A DNA stretch of 64,000 nucleotides, taken from NCBI GenBank assembly GCA_947625485.1, contig CANQOP010000006.1, positions 1-64,000 of the forward strand. The letters are read 5' to 3'. Numbering within the stretch: position 1 is the first letter of the stretch; each line of letters starts with the position of its first letter. The translations under genes and the position numbers were made by a program. Under the pieces are notes generated by a model. That model saw nothing but the letters and a program-made list of their open reading frames with translations, was not told the DNA's origin and made no database searches. This document shows, piece after piece, positions 26,064 to 35,299 of this stretch. Source of the stretch: an uncultured Clostridia bacterium. Lineage in GTDB: Bacteria > Bacillota > Clostridia > Oscillospirales > Acutalibacteraceae.

Positions 26064-26402
26064 CTAACCGAGTACCGACCAAATATATGTCGGAGCTGTA
26101 AGCGAGAAAATGAGACAACCGAAAAGAATGGCAGGTGCCGCAAATTCAAATTGTCCGTGCTTTCTGTAGTCCATATACGCGGTCGCTAGCTTCACGAAAA
26201 AGAGAATGGCGAGAATCATATCAACTACGGGGAAAACCACGTTATTGACAACGCTTTTTATCTGCGTCTGCGCTGACTTCCATGTGTTCTCGATAGCTGT
26301 TGATACATTTCCCGCGGCAAACGCGGGAAACACAGAAGATGCGGCTATCAATGCTATGCAGAGAATAATCAGCGCAATTTTTATTACTTTTTTCTTATTC
26401 AA
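26064..26402 (-). CDS. Small T4SS membrane protein, pilin-like (DUF3852-type)
   Basis: A 112-aa protein with a signal peptide (IALIILCIALIAASSVFPAFAA, shown as its core) and two later hydrophobic segments (VVFPVVDMILAILFFVKLA and AAPAILFGCLIFSLTA). This is the VirB2-like layout of a cleaved leader plus two helices. It stands directly before the VirB6-like gene, as the DUF3852/pilin-like proteins do in related ICEs. It overlaps the 3' end of the next upstream gene by eight bases. Confidence 0.75.
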   Translation of the reverse strand: MNKKKVIKIALIILCIALIAASSVFPAFAAGNVSTAIENTWKSAQTQIKSVVNNVVFPVVDMILAILFFVKLATAYMDYRKHGQFEFAAPAILFGCLIFSLTAPTYIWSVLG

Positions 26403-26673
26403 CTTTGAATACCTCCGAATCTTTAATGTATTTAACTTTAAGGTTTATACTTTTGGCGAGGTTGATTTCCCTTATCATTTCATCATTATGATAATCTCCG
26501 AACACCCACACTTCATCACTCGCGAAAATCAGCGGGTTACAGTTCTTTCCGTGAAGAAACGGCAAGACGGGAGCCTTGCCGTTTCTTACAACATATTCCG
26601 CGTAAGCATGGAGCTTTGATGTGTTTTCGGGTATGTTACCTCGTATTGCTGAGCATATATACACACACCGCAT
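26395..26673 (-). CDS. DUF4406/DUF7768-like nucleotide-binding-fold protein
   Basis: A 92-aa protein with the pattern of the nucleoside 2-deoxyribosyltransferase/SLOG-like superfamily: N-terminal VYICSAIRGN, then AYAEYVVRNGKAPVLPFLHG, then ASDEVWVFG. Such small proteins are widespread on Firmicutes mobile elements with unknown ligand. It overlaps the adhesin stop codon and the pilin-like gene, so it is co-translated with the transfer operon. Confidence 0.7.
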   Translation of the reverse strand: MRCVYICSAIRGNIPENTSKLHAYAEYVVRNGKAPVLPFLHGKNCNPLIFASDEVWVFGDYHNDEMIREINLAKSINLKVKYIKDSEVFKVE

Positions 26674-29600
26674 TAATCATCATCGTCCTCATCTTTCTTT
26701 CTGAATTTTACGATACAGAATGCAATCAAACCGCCGAGAGCAATAGCGCCGAGTCCGATAAAGAATCCGAAGTTATTGTCAGCGCCTGTCTGCGGAGTAT
26801 GGGGAGTCGGCTGTTTCTTGTTTGTCATCTTGGCTTTTACGATTTCGCCGCCCTTCTTGATTTCAAACTTATGAGGCTTGGTGTCAATGATATATCCGTC
26901 GGGAGCGTCGAATTCCTCGTAGGTGTATTTACCGACTCTGAGCTTAAACTCAGCGATTCCATGTTTATCGGTATATCCTTCGACTACGGTCTTGCCGTTC
27001 TCGTCTTTAATACGGAATCCTGCGTCGGGGAGCAGCTTTCCGTCGGAAACATCACGCTTGGTGATTTCAAGAGTGCCTGTTTCGGGCTTATTGATAAAGC
27101 CGACACCTGCCCTATTCTCTACGTTTACAACCTCCTTGTTCTCTTTGATTTCAAAGTAATAATACTTTGTATCTCTGACGAAATTCTTGGGAGCTGTTTT
27201 CTCGTAAAGGAAGTAGCTGCCTACTCTGAGATTTTCGAGCTGATACTCGCCCTTCTTGTACTCTGTCATTTCGCCGACGAGTGTGTCTGTCTTAGCGGTA
27301 AACTTCTTATCGCCGTCGGTATCGGCATATACCTCAAATACAGCGCCTGCGAGCTTATTCTCAGGGTAGTCCTTGTCAACCTTAACTGTCTTGGCTGTAC
27401 CGACTGCAGGCTTATTTATAAAGCCGACACCCGCTTTATTTTCTACGGTTACGACTTCCTTGTCCTCTTTAATCTCAAAGTAGTGATAACTCTCATCTCT
27501 GAGGAAGTTCAGAGGAGCCTCCTTCTCGTAAAGAAGGTAGCCGCCAATCGGAAGCTCGCCGAGTTCATATTCGCCATCCTCAACCTCTTTCATTTCGCCG
27601 ACAAGAGTGTCCTTCTCAGCGTTATACTGCTTATCGCCGTCTTTATCCAAATATACTTCAAAGGTCGCGCCTGTGAGCTTGTTTTCGGGGTAATCGGCGT
27701 CGACCTTGATTGTTCTTGCCGTACCGTAAGCAATTTCGTTTACGATATCCTCGCCGTTGTTAATCTTAATCTCCTGAACCGCCTTATCATCAGCCGCCTC
27801 AAAAGTAAACTCATAGTGTGTATCATCAAGAACATATTTGGAGTTTGTGCTGTATTCCTTAACGTAATAATCACCCGCGGGAATATCAGTTTTAAAGGTT
27901 GCGGTTCCGTCCTCGGTTACTGAAATTATCTCAATTAAACCGTCAGACGGGATTGATGTTTCGTCCTCAGCTTCAATATCCTGATTAGCGTAAAGTCCGA
28001 AAGAAACTTCCAAGAGTTCATCGTTATCGCCGATTCCGTACTGCTCGTCCTTATCCATTAACTTTGTGAGACTTACTTCTGCTTTCTGACGGGTATTCTT
28101 AATAGTAATATCAGCGTTTGTTACTTTAACGGTTTCACCGCCGTACTTAATTGTTACATCGTACTCCTTGCCGTCAGCGACATAACCCTCGGGCGTTTTT
28201 GTTTCCTTGATAACGTATGTGCCGAGGTAAAGCTCTTTGGATTTAGCCTTGCCGTTTTCTCCCGTTGTAACGGTGTCAACAAGCTCGCCTTTCTTTACAC
28301 GGATTGTTCTGTCGCCTGTGTCAATATCCTCTTTCGCTCTGATTTCAAATTCGGCGCCTTCGAGATTTGATGAACCGTATACAGGCTGATACTTAGTAAT
28401 ACTGTTTTCTTCTGTTTCTTTAACAGAGGTGAATGTGTCGCCTGTCTTAGTGATAGTAATTGTACCCATTTCGGGATAGTCATACTTTTCTACTTCAACC
28501 TTAGTTGAGTCCGACTTGACTTCAAAATCTTTAGGTGTGCCGTCGAGAAGATAACCTTCGCCCGCGGCAACCTCAATAAGCTGATACTTACCGACAGGGA
28601 GCTTTGTCTCGAAGCTGACTACACCCTCGTCGTCGGTTTCAAAGGTGTCTGTACCGTCAACCTTGACATACTTGCCGTCTGAACCCTTAATTTTAAACTT
28701 GAATCCCACGAGTTCAATTACCTTCTTCGTTACGGCATCCTTCTTAACAATTTTAAAATCGGAAGGCTTGAGCACATTTTTAAAGGATACGGTTGCGGTT
28801 TTACCTGATTCAACCTTCACAGTCTGAGCCTTCTGAGCTACATAACGGCTGTACTTATTCTCGGTTATGGTATATGTTCCGGGTACAAGGTCTGTCAAAT
28901 TAAAATATCCTTTTGAATCAGTCTTTACCGTCTTTTTATAGCTGTTAGGTCCCGTAATCGTAAACTTTATGCCTGAAACCTTACCGTCCTCGGAGGTTTT
29001 CTTGATTTTGAGGTTGCCGCCCTTCGCGCTGACTTTAAAGAACGCCTGCACAGGATCAGGCGCGTTTTCAACGCCTGTGATAACATCCTGTTTTGACGAA
29101 TCGCCGTAAGGGATGATAACGCTCTTTTTGGCAACTGTAGGAACGCTTTTATTTGAACTAAAAGTTACGGAATTAACAGGCTTGGAAGCCGAAAGCGTGA
29201 GCTTGTTGCCTGACTTTGAAACGGTTACGCCGTCTGTTTTCTTAAAGCTGAAATCAGAAAGCACCTTTTTGCTGTCGGTAAGTGTGAGCGTATATTTACC
29301 CGAACTTACCTTCATAGCGTGAGTAGTAGCTTTTGATTTAAGGCGGTTAGCAAAGCTCGGAACGGTTAAGTGTCCCTTAAGCCCGTTTGAAATCTGATTG
29401 TAAACTGTCTTAACACCGGGATTCTTACCGCCTGAACACATACCGTCAATAAACTTGCTGTCAGTACAGGCGTATGTATCGGAAGTCTTTCTGCATCCCG
29501 CGACAAACTCCCAGATTATAAGCTGAGTAGCAACCCATTTCTGATCGGCTGTACCGCTGAGATTCTTGGCGTTGCCGCCCTTGCCGTAGAGGAGCGCGAG

Positions 29601-29957
29601 ATTAATGCTCTTCTGCTTGGCTGTACCGAGCTTCTTCCATACGGTTGAACCCGATTCAGTAAGCTGATTACCTGAGTGGAGGTCAACGCCGGGCTGAATA
29701 CAATACGCCTCTTTCTTATTGGCAAAGATTTTACAGAGAGCTTCGCCCGCTGCGCCTACTGTAATACCGCCGTTTGTTACCTTCTTTGCAAACTTAATTA
29801 TTGAGCCGCCCGTGTCATAACAATACCCGAAGGTTACAGTCACCTTGTCGCCGGCTTTCGCTCTTACCGATAAGCCTGAAAATACCGAGAATAAAGCGAT
29901 AACCGCGAGGAGTATCGCGGTCATTCTTGTAAGTATTCTTTTGTTTGTTTTAGTCAT
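26673..29957 (-). CDS. LPXTG-like surface adhesin with thioester and Cna-B repeats
   Basis: A 1094-aa cell-wall protein. After a signal peptide (residues 1 to about 33) comes a thioester domain (EAYCIQPGVDL with Cys near 70; WVATQLIIWEF with its Gln), which can bond covalently to host or partner surfaces. At least seven Cna-B/SpaA-type domains follow (GTYTITENKYSRY, GTITITKTGD, GYLLYEKEAPLNF, GSYFLYEKTAPKNF). The C-terminus has PHTPQTGADNN, a TM and KKDEDDDD. Sortase B at 23459 is the probable anchoring enzyme. It likely promotes contact between mating cells. The 435-aa plus-strand ORF over it is a shadow. Confidence 0.93.
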   Translation of the reverse strand: MTKTNKRILTRMTAILLAVIALFSVFSGLSVRAKAGDKVTVTFGYCYDTGGSIIKFAKKVTNGGITVGAAGEALCKIFANKKEAYCIQPGVDLHSGNQLTESGSTVWKKLGTAKQKSINLALLYGKGGNAKNLSGTADQKWVATQLIIWEFVAGCRKTSDTYACTDSKFIDGMCSGGKNPGVKTVYNQISNGLKGHLTVPSFANRLKSKATTHAMKVSSGKYTLTLTDSKKVLSDFSFKKTDGVTVSKSGNKLTLSASKPVNSVTFSSNKSVPTVAKKSVIIPYGDSSKQDVITGVENAPDPVQAFFKVSAKGGNLKIKKTSEDGKVSGIKFTITGPNSYKKTVKTDSKGYFNLTDLVPGTYTITENKYSRYVAQKAQTVKVESGKTATVSFKNVLKPSDFKIVKKDAVTKKVIELVGFKFKIKGSDGKYVKVDGTDTFETDDEGVVSFETKLPVGKYQLIEVAAGEGYLLDGTPKDFEVKSDSTKVEVEKYDYPEMGTITITKTGDTFTSVKETEENSITKYQPVYGSSNLEGAEFEIRAKEDIDTGDRTIRVKKGELVDTVTTGENGKAKSKELYLGTYVIKETKTPEGYVADGKEYDVTIKYGGETVKVTNADITIKNTRQKAEVSLTKLMDKDEQYGIGDNDELLEVSFGLYANQDIEAEDETSIPSDGLIEIISVTEDGTATFKTDIPAGDYYVKEYSTNSKYVLDDTHYEFTFEAADDKAVQEIKINNGEDIVNEIAYGTARTIKVDADYPENKLTGATFEVYLDKDGDKQYNAEKDTLVGEMKEVEDGEYELGELPIGGYLLYEKEAPLNFLRDESYHYFEIKEDKEVVTVENKAGVGFINKPAVGTAKTVKVDKDYPENKLAGAVFEVYADTDGDKKFTAKTDTLVGEMTEYKKGEYQLENLRVGSYFLYEKTAPKNFVRDTKYYYFEIKENKEVVNVENRAGVGFINKPETGTLEITKRDVSDGKLLPDAGFRIKDENGKTVVEGYTDKHGIAEFKLRVGKYTYEEFDAPDGYIIDTKPHKFEIKKGGEIVKAKMTNKKQPTPHTPQTGADNNFGFFIGLGAIALGGLIAFCIVKFRKKDEDDDD

Positions 29958-29975
29958 AATAAAAATCCTTTCTTT

Positions 29976-30311
29976 TTATAAAGTCATTGTATAATCATCC
30001 TCATCGGGAAGGAAAGCGGTCTGACGCGCGTCCTCACCGAGAGAATTCAGTATGTTATTAAAATCTTCGACAGTATTGCAGTCATGAATGCCGAATTCAG
30101 CGCATAACTGCTGATATCCTAACACATCTTCGTCGCAGCAGAGAGTTTCGTTGAGCTCCAGCCACGCCTTGCCCTTATCCCAATTCACACACAGTGAGGT
30201 CGGGTAACCTCCTGTTTGATCACATTGGAAATCAAGCGAGGTGTAGATATCTATAGCGTCAGTATCCTCGTTTAGCAGTTCAAGCTGATGCATAAATTCA
30301 TCGTAGCTCAT
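29976..30311 (-). CDS. Small acidic ICE protein with the shared tail
   Basis: A 111-aa soluble acidic protein of no recognised family. DIYTSLDFQCDQTGGYPTSL and CCDEDVLGYQQLC give several cysteines but no clear zinc pattern. It ends DEDDYTMTL, the acidic-then-hydrophobic tail shared across the accessory module. It overlaps the next gene by four bases (ATGA type). Confidence 0.6.
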   Translation of the reverse strand: MSYDEFMHQLELLNEDTDAIDIYTSLDFQCDQTGGYPTSLCVNWDKGKAWLELNETLCCDEDVLGYQQLCAEFGIHDCNTVEDFNNILNSLGEDARQTAFLPDEDDYTMTL

Positions 30312-31408
30312 AGGCTCATCTCCATACCGCCGTAATCCTCGTCATCCTCGGAGAAATCGTCGGCGGGGCCTGTAATATTTACATATTTGCCGATAATTCC
30401 GAGAGCTTCATCATAACTGCCTGAGTTTAAAACACGGTCATTCATTTCTTTGGCTTCATCCCGCATACCGTTTCGATTCAGCGTTCTCGCGGCAATTCCG
30501 AGCAGATTGAAGATGTTCGAATCCTGACCGATAAGCTCGCAGTCGGGCTTATATCTCTCAGGTGCTTTTCTCTCCTGATTGTTTTGTCCGAGATAGTCGT
30601 TCATCTCATCGGTATCGTAGACGAAATAACTATCGCTTGAATTCCACATTGAGACATACAAGTCGCCGTCCTCGGTTTCAATCGGATGCTGTTCGAGACC
30701 TTCTCCGAAGCCGTCTGAGTTCTGACCGATAATCCAATCTCTGACTTTAGCTTTTTCTTCAGCCGTAAAGGGCTCTCGGAGCTTGAAATCAACCTTGCCG
30801 TAAAGCTTGCCGTTCATTTCTTCAATACCCCAATTCGCCGTTACCATTTTAGCCTGCGCGGTATCATCATCGAGGAAATAGTCTCGCATATTACCGAGAT
30901 CAGGATCACTCTGTTCGAGCTCTACGAGCTCCTTGATATCCCACTCGTAACATTTCAGGAAATCATTGCCTACCTCATGTTCACCGCATTCGCCGTCGTC
31001 GAGATTACCGATAATCGGGAAATAGAAGGTCTCGGTATACTCGCCAAGCTCCTCGGTCAGCTTCTTTACATCCTTGCTCAGTTCATTCGGCAAAGAATAC
31101 TGATCGTTTACTATATCCGACTCTAAGGCTTCCTTTACTTCATCAGGTGCTTTCATAAGAACCTGCAGAGTATCGTTAACATTCCTTAACGTGTGGCTGT
31201 CGTTGAACAGCTTAATCAGATGCAGCCCGATATGACTTTCGGCTAAGAGCCTGGTCGTAATCTTGCTGTCGGGATTATCTGAAATCGGAATTTTGTCGGA
31301 GTATTCTTCCCCGATTGAGCGAAGCTTACCCTCGATATCCATTCGGTCGCAGGGCAATTCCACAACAAGCGTGTTTCCTCTGTTATTCACAACCGCCGTA
31401 ACTAACAT
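30308..31408 (-). CDS. Large ICE accessory protein, antirestriction-module type
   Basis: A 366-aa acidic protein. The N-terminus MLVTAVVNNRGNTLVVELPC is nearly the same kind of domain as that of the next upstream gene (MIKIIANHNNRSVIITFPA). The middle (WNSSDSYFVYDTDEMNDYL) and the C-terminal helical part are of unknown fold. It ends GGMEMSL. Related proteins accompany ArdA in Firmicutes ICEs; a DNA-mimic or takeover role is inferred from company and charge. Confidence 0.6.
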   Translation of the reverse strand: MLVTAVVNNRGNTLVVELPCDRMDIEGKLRSIGEEYSDKIPISDNPDSKITTRLLAESHIGLHLIKLFNDSHTLRNVNDTLQVLMKAPDEVKEALESDIVNDQYSLPNELSKDVKKLTEELGEYTETFYFPIIGNLDDGECGEHEVGNDFLKCYEWDIKELVELEQSDPDLGNMRDYFLDDDTAQAKMVTANWGIEEMNGKLYGKVDFKLREPFTAEEKAKVRDWIIGQNSDGFGEGLEQHPIETEDGDLYVSMWNSSDSYFVYDTDEMNDYLGQNNQERKAPERYKPDCELIGQDSNIFNLLGIAARTLNRNGMRDEAKEMNDRVLNSGSYDEALGIIGKYVNITGPADDFSEDDEDYGGMEMSL

Positions 31409-31409
31409 A

Positions 31410-32564
31410 TTACATTCCTCCCATAGTCATACTTTCTTCAGATTCAAGCTGATTTCGAAGACCGCCTATCTCGCCGTTTCCTTCATAGAACATAAAGCCA
31501 TCGGGAACAAACTCTCCTTCTTTTTCTTCAGCGATATACTCTCCGAACTCAGCGAAATTGAAGAATCCCTGAAGGTCGTCGCTGATTTCGTATTCCTCAT
31601 AGCAGTCTGTATCTACGAAATATCTTCCGACTGCCTCATAATCGCCGTAGCTCACATCCTCAATTAATTCAAGATCATCAAGGTTTTCAACGAGCACGCC
31701 GATATTATCGGCGGTTGATACGTCAGTAAAGTCTATTGCCGACGATAATTTCTTTGCGTCGATTTGGTTTTCATCAAGAATCCGAAGCAAGTTATTAAGC
31801 TCGTAGATTCCTTCATTACTAAGGCTTTTTTCAAAATATTGTTCAAGCTTTACATAATCGGGATTCTCACATTCGATGTTAAGCTCACAATCCTCTATGA
31901 CAGGGGCGCCAAGCCTTTCTACAGACTTTTTAATCGCTAATTCATAATCGGGCAGAAAAACGCTCTCCGATTTCTCGTTATAGCTTATATCAACGCTGAG
32001 GATAAAATCTTTATACGCGTAGGAAGGGAAAACCTGTCCGTCGTAAACCTCTTTCATAGGTTTATCGCTCTTAAACAGCAGTCCGTTCGGAGTAAAGATT
32101 CCTTTGTTGGAATTTAAAAGGTCATAGCCTATCCTCGCGAGCTTATCGCTGCCCACTACTTTCGGATCAACACATCCCTCGGTATTTAACGTGTAGGCTA
32201 AACCTACAGCTGACATATCGCTCACATCGGTAATAAGGGTATATTTATCAAGATTAAAGGATAGGTTTATGAGGTCTTTTAGATTTCTTATGTCCTCATA
32301 CTCCATTGCGGCGAAAAACTGCGCCATTTCTCCATCCGTAAAGCTATCAAATCTCTTTGCCAAGTAGTTTAACTCGTCGAGATTTACTATCTGATTTTCG
32401 AGGACAAATAGTTTTTTCGGCTCTATAATTTCCTCTATCAGAGCTGTCGGCGGAAAATTTTCAGCCGCCTGAATTTCCATACACTTTTCATACAAAACAT
32501 TTTCGTTTGCGGGAAAAGTGATAATCACGGAACGGTTATTATGATTAGCTATAATTTTTATCAA
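31410..32564 (-). CDS. ArdA-like antirestriction protein
   Basis: A 384-aa strongly acidic protein. NLDELNYLAKRFDSFTDGEM and GLAYTLNTEGC match the repeated ArdA-type domain, and DYEAVGRYFVDTDCYEEYEI followed by FAEFGEYIAEEKEG matches the domain's C-terminal part. ArdA mimics DNA and blocks type I restriction in the recipient. It ends ESMTMGGM. The start is TTG behind AGAGGTG. A terminator upstream (32591-32612) means it begins a new transcript. Confidence 0.75.
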   Translation of the reverse strand: MIKIIANHNNRSVIITFPANENVLYEKCMEIQAAENFPPTALIEEIIEPKKLFVLENQIVNLDELNYLAKRFDSFTDGEMAQFFAAMEYEDIRNLKDLINLSFNLDKYTLITDVSDMSAVGLAYTLNTEGCVDPKVVGSDKLARIGYDLLNSNKGIFTPNGLLFKSDKPMKEVYDGQVFPSYAYKDFILSVDISYNEKSESVFLPDYELAIKKSVERLGAPVIEDCELNIECENPDYVKLEQYFEKSLSNEGIYELNNLLRILDENQIDAKKLSSAIDFTDVSTADNIGVLVENLDDLELIEDVSYGDYEAVGRYFVDTDCYEEYEISDDLQGFFNFAEFGEYIAEEKEGEFVPDGFMFYEGNGEIGGLRNQLESEESMTMGGM

Positions 32565-32590
32565 TTAAATCACCTCTTTTGTATTAAGAA

Positions 32591-32612
32591 AGCGCCCGAT
32601 TGCTCGGACGCT
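32591..32612 (-). terminator. Terminator after the lipoprotein gene
   Basis: On the minus strand AGCGTCCGA pairs with TCGGGCGCT (one G-T pair) around a GCAA tetraloop, followed by TTCTT. Confidence 0.7.
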
Positions 32613-32623
32613 TTTCCTGTTTT

Positions 32624-33373
32624 TTAACAGTAGACTATGTATACTGCCTTGCCTTTAGCTATCACGTTGAAGCTTATGTCGCCGGGCTTACAGTCGCCCG
32701 AGAAGCTGTCTATCAGATAGGAGATATCTCCTTTTACTGCTGATATCAGCTCATCTGTGCTGTCGTAGATTGAACCGTCTGTCGGTGGAAAGTAGCTTGA
32801 GTTACCCGTAGTCAGTGACGAGTCATAATTCATACCTCTGCCTTTGCCATAGCTTATCCCTGCGCTGACAACTCTGCTGATATCAACTGTCGGTTTTTTT
32901 GGAGCAGGCTTTGTCGACTTGGGCTTAGGCTCGGATTTCGGTTTCGGATTAGCTTTTGGCTTTGGAGCAGTAGCCTTCGGTTTCGATGTAGATTTGACTT
33001 TTGGTTTCTGTGTAGATTTTTGTGTTGCTTTTTGAGCAGGTTTTTCTGTAGCGGGTTGAGTAACCTTTACAGCGTAGCTCTTGGTTGCAGTTTCAGTTTT
33101 CGCCTTTACCACGGAAGCCGTTTCTGTCGGCTCAACTGTAACTTTTGCGGAATGTTTCTTTTTATGCTTTGCCTTTTTCGGCTTATTCTTTGCCTGAGTC
33201 GAGCTCTCGGTTTCTCTTTCCGTTGCCGGCTCTGCGGTTGAAGGCGCTGTGGCTGCTTTTACCGTTTCTGTAGTATACGATGGTTTAGATGCTACCGCCT
33301 CGCTTTTAGCACAAGCCGCCATTGTTCCTGCTAACATCATTATGGCTATTATAGCCGCGATTCTTTTCTTCAT
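32624..33373 (-). CDS. ICE lipoprotein with Lys/Pro/Thr-rich linker
   Basis: A 249-aa lipoprotein: signal IIAIMMLAGTMAAC with the Cys near residue 21. It is followed by about 130 residues of low-complexity Lys-Pro-Thr-Ala sequence (QKATQKSTQKPKVKSTSKPK) that would span the cell wall. The C-terminal 75-residue globular domain ends FNVIAKGKAVYIVYC, a terminal Cys. The function is unknown; a surface role during mating or surface exclusion is possible. Confidence 0.7.
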   Translation of the reverse strand: MKKRIAAIIAIMMLAGTMAACAKSEAVASKPSYTTETVKAATAPSTAEPATERETESSTQAKNKPKKAKHKKKHSAKVTVEPTETASVVKAKTETATKSYAVKVTQPATEKPAQKATQKSTQKPKVKSTSKPKATAPKPKANPKPKSEPKPKSTKPAPKKPTVDISRVVSAGISYGKGRGMNYDSSLTTGNSSYFPPTDGSIYDSTDELISAVKGDISYLIDSFSGDCKPGDISFNVIAKGKAVYIVYC

Positions 33374-33440
33374 ATAAATCGCTCCTTTCTTAGCAACACA
33401 ATATATCAGGAAACTGTTTTAAAGTCCAGACCAAAAGCGA

Positions 33441-34163
33441 TTATTTTATTTTGAGATTATGCATTTTCCAAGCAGCTCCGCTGTATGCTTTTCCGGATAG
33501 CTTAACAGGGATAATCTCCAAGCTGATTGTCTTTACTTCCTTCATCGGAATACCAAATATTTTAGAGACCTTGACGCAGTTACCTTTGATAGTCTTGTGC
33601 TTTATAACGGAAGTGTTATCAAGAAAAGCAAATCTCAGAGTATAGCAGGTAGCTCTTTTTGTCTTATTCCATGAAATCTTAACAGCTTTCTTGTTGTTTA
33701 TACGAACAGCTTTCGCTCCTGTTACGGTTTCAGCGGCATAGGTTGAACTCCAGCCGCTGTACTTAGCATTATTTGGCTTTCCCGACTTATAGTCATTCGC
33801 GTTAAATGCTCTGACTTTAATGTTATAAAACTGACCGTCCTTGATATGCTTGTTGAAGTTCCACAGAACATACTCGCCGTCGAGTTTATAAAAGCTCTTG
33901 CTCCTTGCGGTGCTTTTGTAAAACTTATTCAATGTAATCTTACCGTTTGAATCTCTTACCTGAACCTGATAACCGGTTGCGCCGCTTGGTGAAGGTTTAA
34001 AAGTCAGACAATGTTCCTCAATTGCGTAATCCGAGCGGTACAGCACACGGGAAGGAGCCTTGGGCTTGGAAAGCGCGGAAACATACGGAACGGAAGATAC
34101 CGCGATTATTAAACACAAGACGGCAGTCAGCGTTATTGATACTATAGATTTAATTGTTTTCAT
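33441..34163 (-). CDS. Secreted fibronectin-type-III-like protein
   Basis: A 240-aa secreted protein. The signal peptide is at residues 1 to about 30 (IVSITLTAVLCLIIAVSSV, then VSA). The mature part has two beta-sandwich repeats of the fibronectin III kind found in clostridial surface proteins (TGYQVQVRDSNGKITL; AVKISWNKTKRATCYTLRF). The start is the ATG at 34163 behind GAGAAGG; the track's GTG start overlaps the spoVG stop. No cell-wall anchor is seen. Confidence 0.7.
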   Translation of the reverse strand: MKTIKSIVSITLTAVLCLIIAVSSVPYVSALSKPKAPSRVLYRSDYAIEEHCLTFKPSPSGATGYQVQVRDSNGKITLNKFYKSTARSKSFYKLDGEYVLWNFNKHIKDGQFYNIKVRAFNANDYKSGKPNNAKYSGWSSTYAAETVTGAKAVRINNKKAVKISWNKTKRATCYTLRFAFLDNTSVIKHKTIKGNCVKVSKIFGIPMKEVKTISLEIIPVKLSGKAYSGAAWKMHNLKIK

Positions 34164-34174
34164 AAGCGACCTTC

Positions 34175-34594
34175 TCACATACTCTGCTCAAACGGCAGAT
34201 CGTCCTCATCTATGTCATCGTAGTCGGACACTTCATCCTCGCCGCTCTGAGTCTGTTCTTCTGCGAGCGCGTTCTCATACGCCTTGAGCACACTGTCGTT
34301 AATAGCAGTCCTCGCCTCAGCGGAAATCGGATGAGCTATATCAGCGTATTTTGTTTCGCCGTTTCTGTCCTCATAGGTTCGCGAGGGCATCGCCACAAAC
34401 AATCCCTTATCCGAATCCATAACGCGTAGTCCGTGGATAGCAACCATTCCGGCAATGTTGACACTTGCGTATGCCTTAACGGCGCTATCATCGCTTTCGT
34501 AGAGCCTGTCAATTTTAGTGGTAACACGGGGCGGGCGTCGCTTGCCGCTGTTTCTGTTTGTGTTTTTGTTGTTTCTTGATCTGTTGTTATACAT
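34175..34594 (-). CDS. SpoVG-family regulator on the ICE
   Basis: A 139-aa protein whose core (VKAYASVNIAGMVAIHGLRV followed by GLFVAMPSRTYEDRNGE) is the SpoVG domain, a small nucleic-acid-binding fold used for site-specific DNA/RNA binding in Firmicutes. The extra N-terminal 30 residues are Asn/Arg-rich. It ends DDLPFEQSM, a variant of the shared tail. The host copy normally regulates sporulation and other genes; an ICE copy could modulate host expression. Confidence 0.85.
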   Translation of the reverse strand: MYNNRSRNNKNTNRNSGKRRPPRVTTKIDRLYESDDSAVKAYASVNIAGMVAIHGLRVMDSDKGLFVAMPSRTYEDRNGETKYADIAHPISAEARTAINDSVLKAYENALAEEQTQSGEDEVSDYDDIDEDDLPFEQSM

Positions 34595-34615
34595 AAGTAT
34601 CTCTCCTTATATTGT

Positions 34616-35299
34616 TTAGAAAAAATGAATTGTAAAGCCGGTGTCCTGCTGAACTTCAGCGTCAGAAATGTCCTCGGGTTGTGCGAATTTTTGTATATAT
34701 TCATTAACCTGTTCATCGGTTAATGATGTAAAGTCCTCTCCAGTATCTCCGCAGACAAAGAAAGGGCCTGCGATAATTGAGGAGCTGCCGATATGACGAT
34801 TGCCCTTCATATTTCTGAGCTTTGCCTCATCATTGCCTACGAGTACAATCCCTTCCGGCTCGGAATAAATCGGTTCAATAAGTCCATCTACGGCGTTCTG
34901 CAGCGAATGAAGATCCGACAAGATACGGATATCAAGCGGAGTATGCCCGGGCGTTACATACACGACTCTCATGCCGGACATATCCTCGCATTCAGATGTA
35001 TCGAATTCGATGCTTTTAAAACCGATTGTGTCGCAGTAATAACAGCCGTTTTCAATATCGTTATCTTCGTTATCGCATATTTGAACAATATCTGACATTG
35101 AGAGGCTGTGTCCCTGAAATGTGGGCGGACGGTTATCGTTGAACATACTGTATATCTGTTCAAGGCTTTCCGCCTCAACATCTCCGTGATAGACATTCTT
35201 GTAGATTTTAGGATCGACGGCTTCGACTTCATTTAAGGCGCGAAACTTTACCTTTTCAGTGTCCTTATCGGTATTAATCTGAAAAATCTTTATTCTCAT
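34616..35299 (-). CDS. YodL domain plus DUF3846 protein
   Basis: A 227-aa protein. The N-terminal YodL-like domain (MRIKIFQINTDKDTEKVKF, PPTFQGHSLSMSDIVQI) is joined to a DUF3846-like domain (LHSLQNAVDGLIEPIY, GIVLVGNDEAKLRNM, IAGPFFVCGDTGEDF). Both are typical modules of polyvalent ICE/phage proteins delivered with DNA. The start is the ATG at 35299, which overlaps the AbrB-like gene's stop as ATGA. It lacks the usual tail, ending TGFTIHFF. Confidence 0.75.
   Translation of the reverse strand: MRIKIFQINTDKDTEKVKFRALNEVEAVDPKIYKNVYHGDVEAESLEQIYSMFNDNRPPTFQGHSLSMSDIVQICDNEDNDIENGCYYCDTIGFKSIEFDTSECEDMSGMRVVYVTPGHTPLDIRILSDLHSLQNAVDGLIEPIYSEPEGIVLVGNDEAKLRNMKGNRHIGSSSIIAGPFFVCGDTGEDFTSLTDEQVNEYIQKFAQPEDISDAEVQQDTGFTIHFF

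Noticed and set aside
26616-27923. 435-aa plus-strand ORF
   Set aside because: It is antisense to the Cna-B adhesin; the repetitive codon use of that gene keeps the opposite frame open. No start signal or family match.
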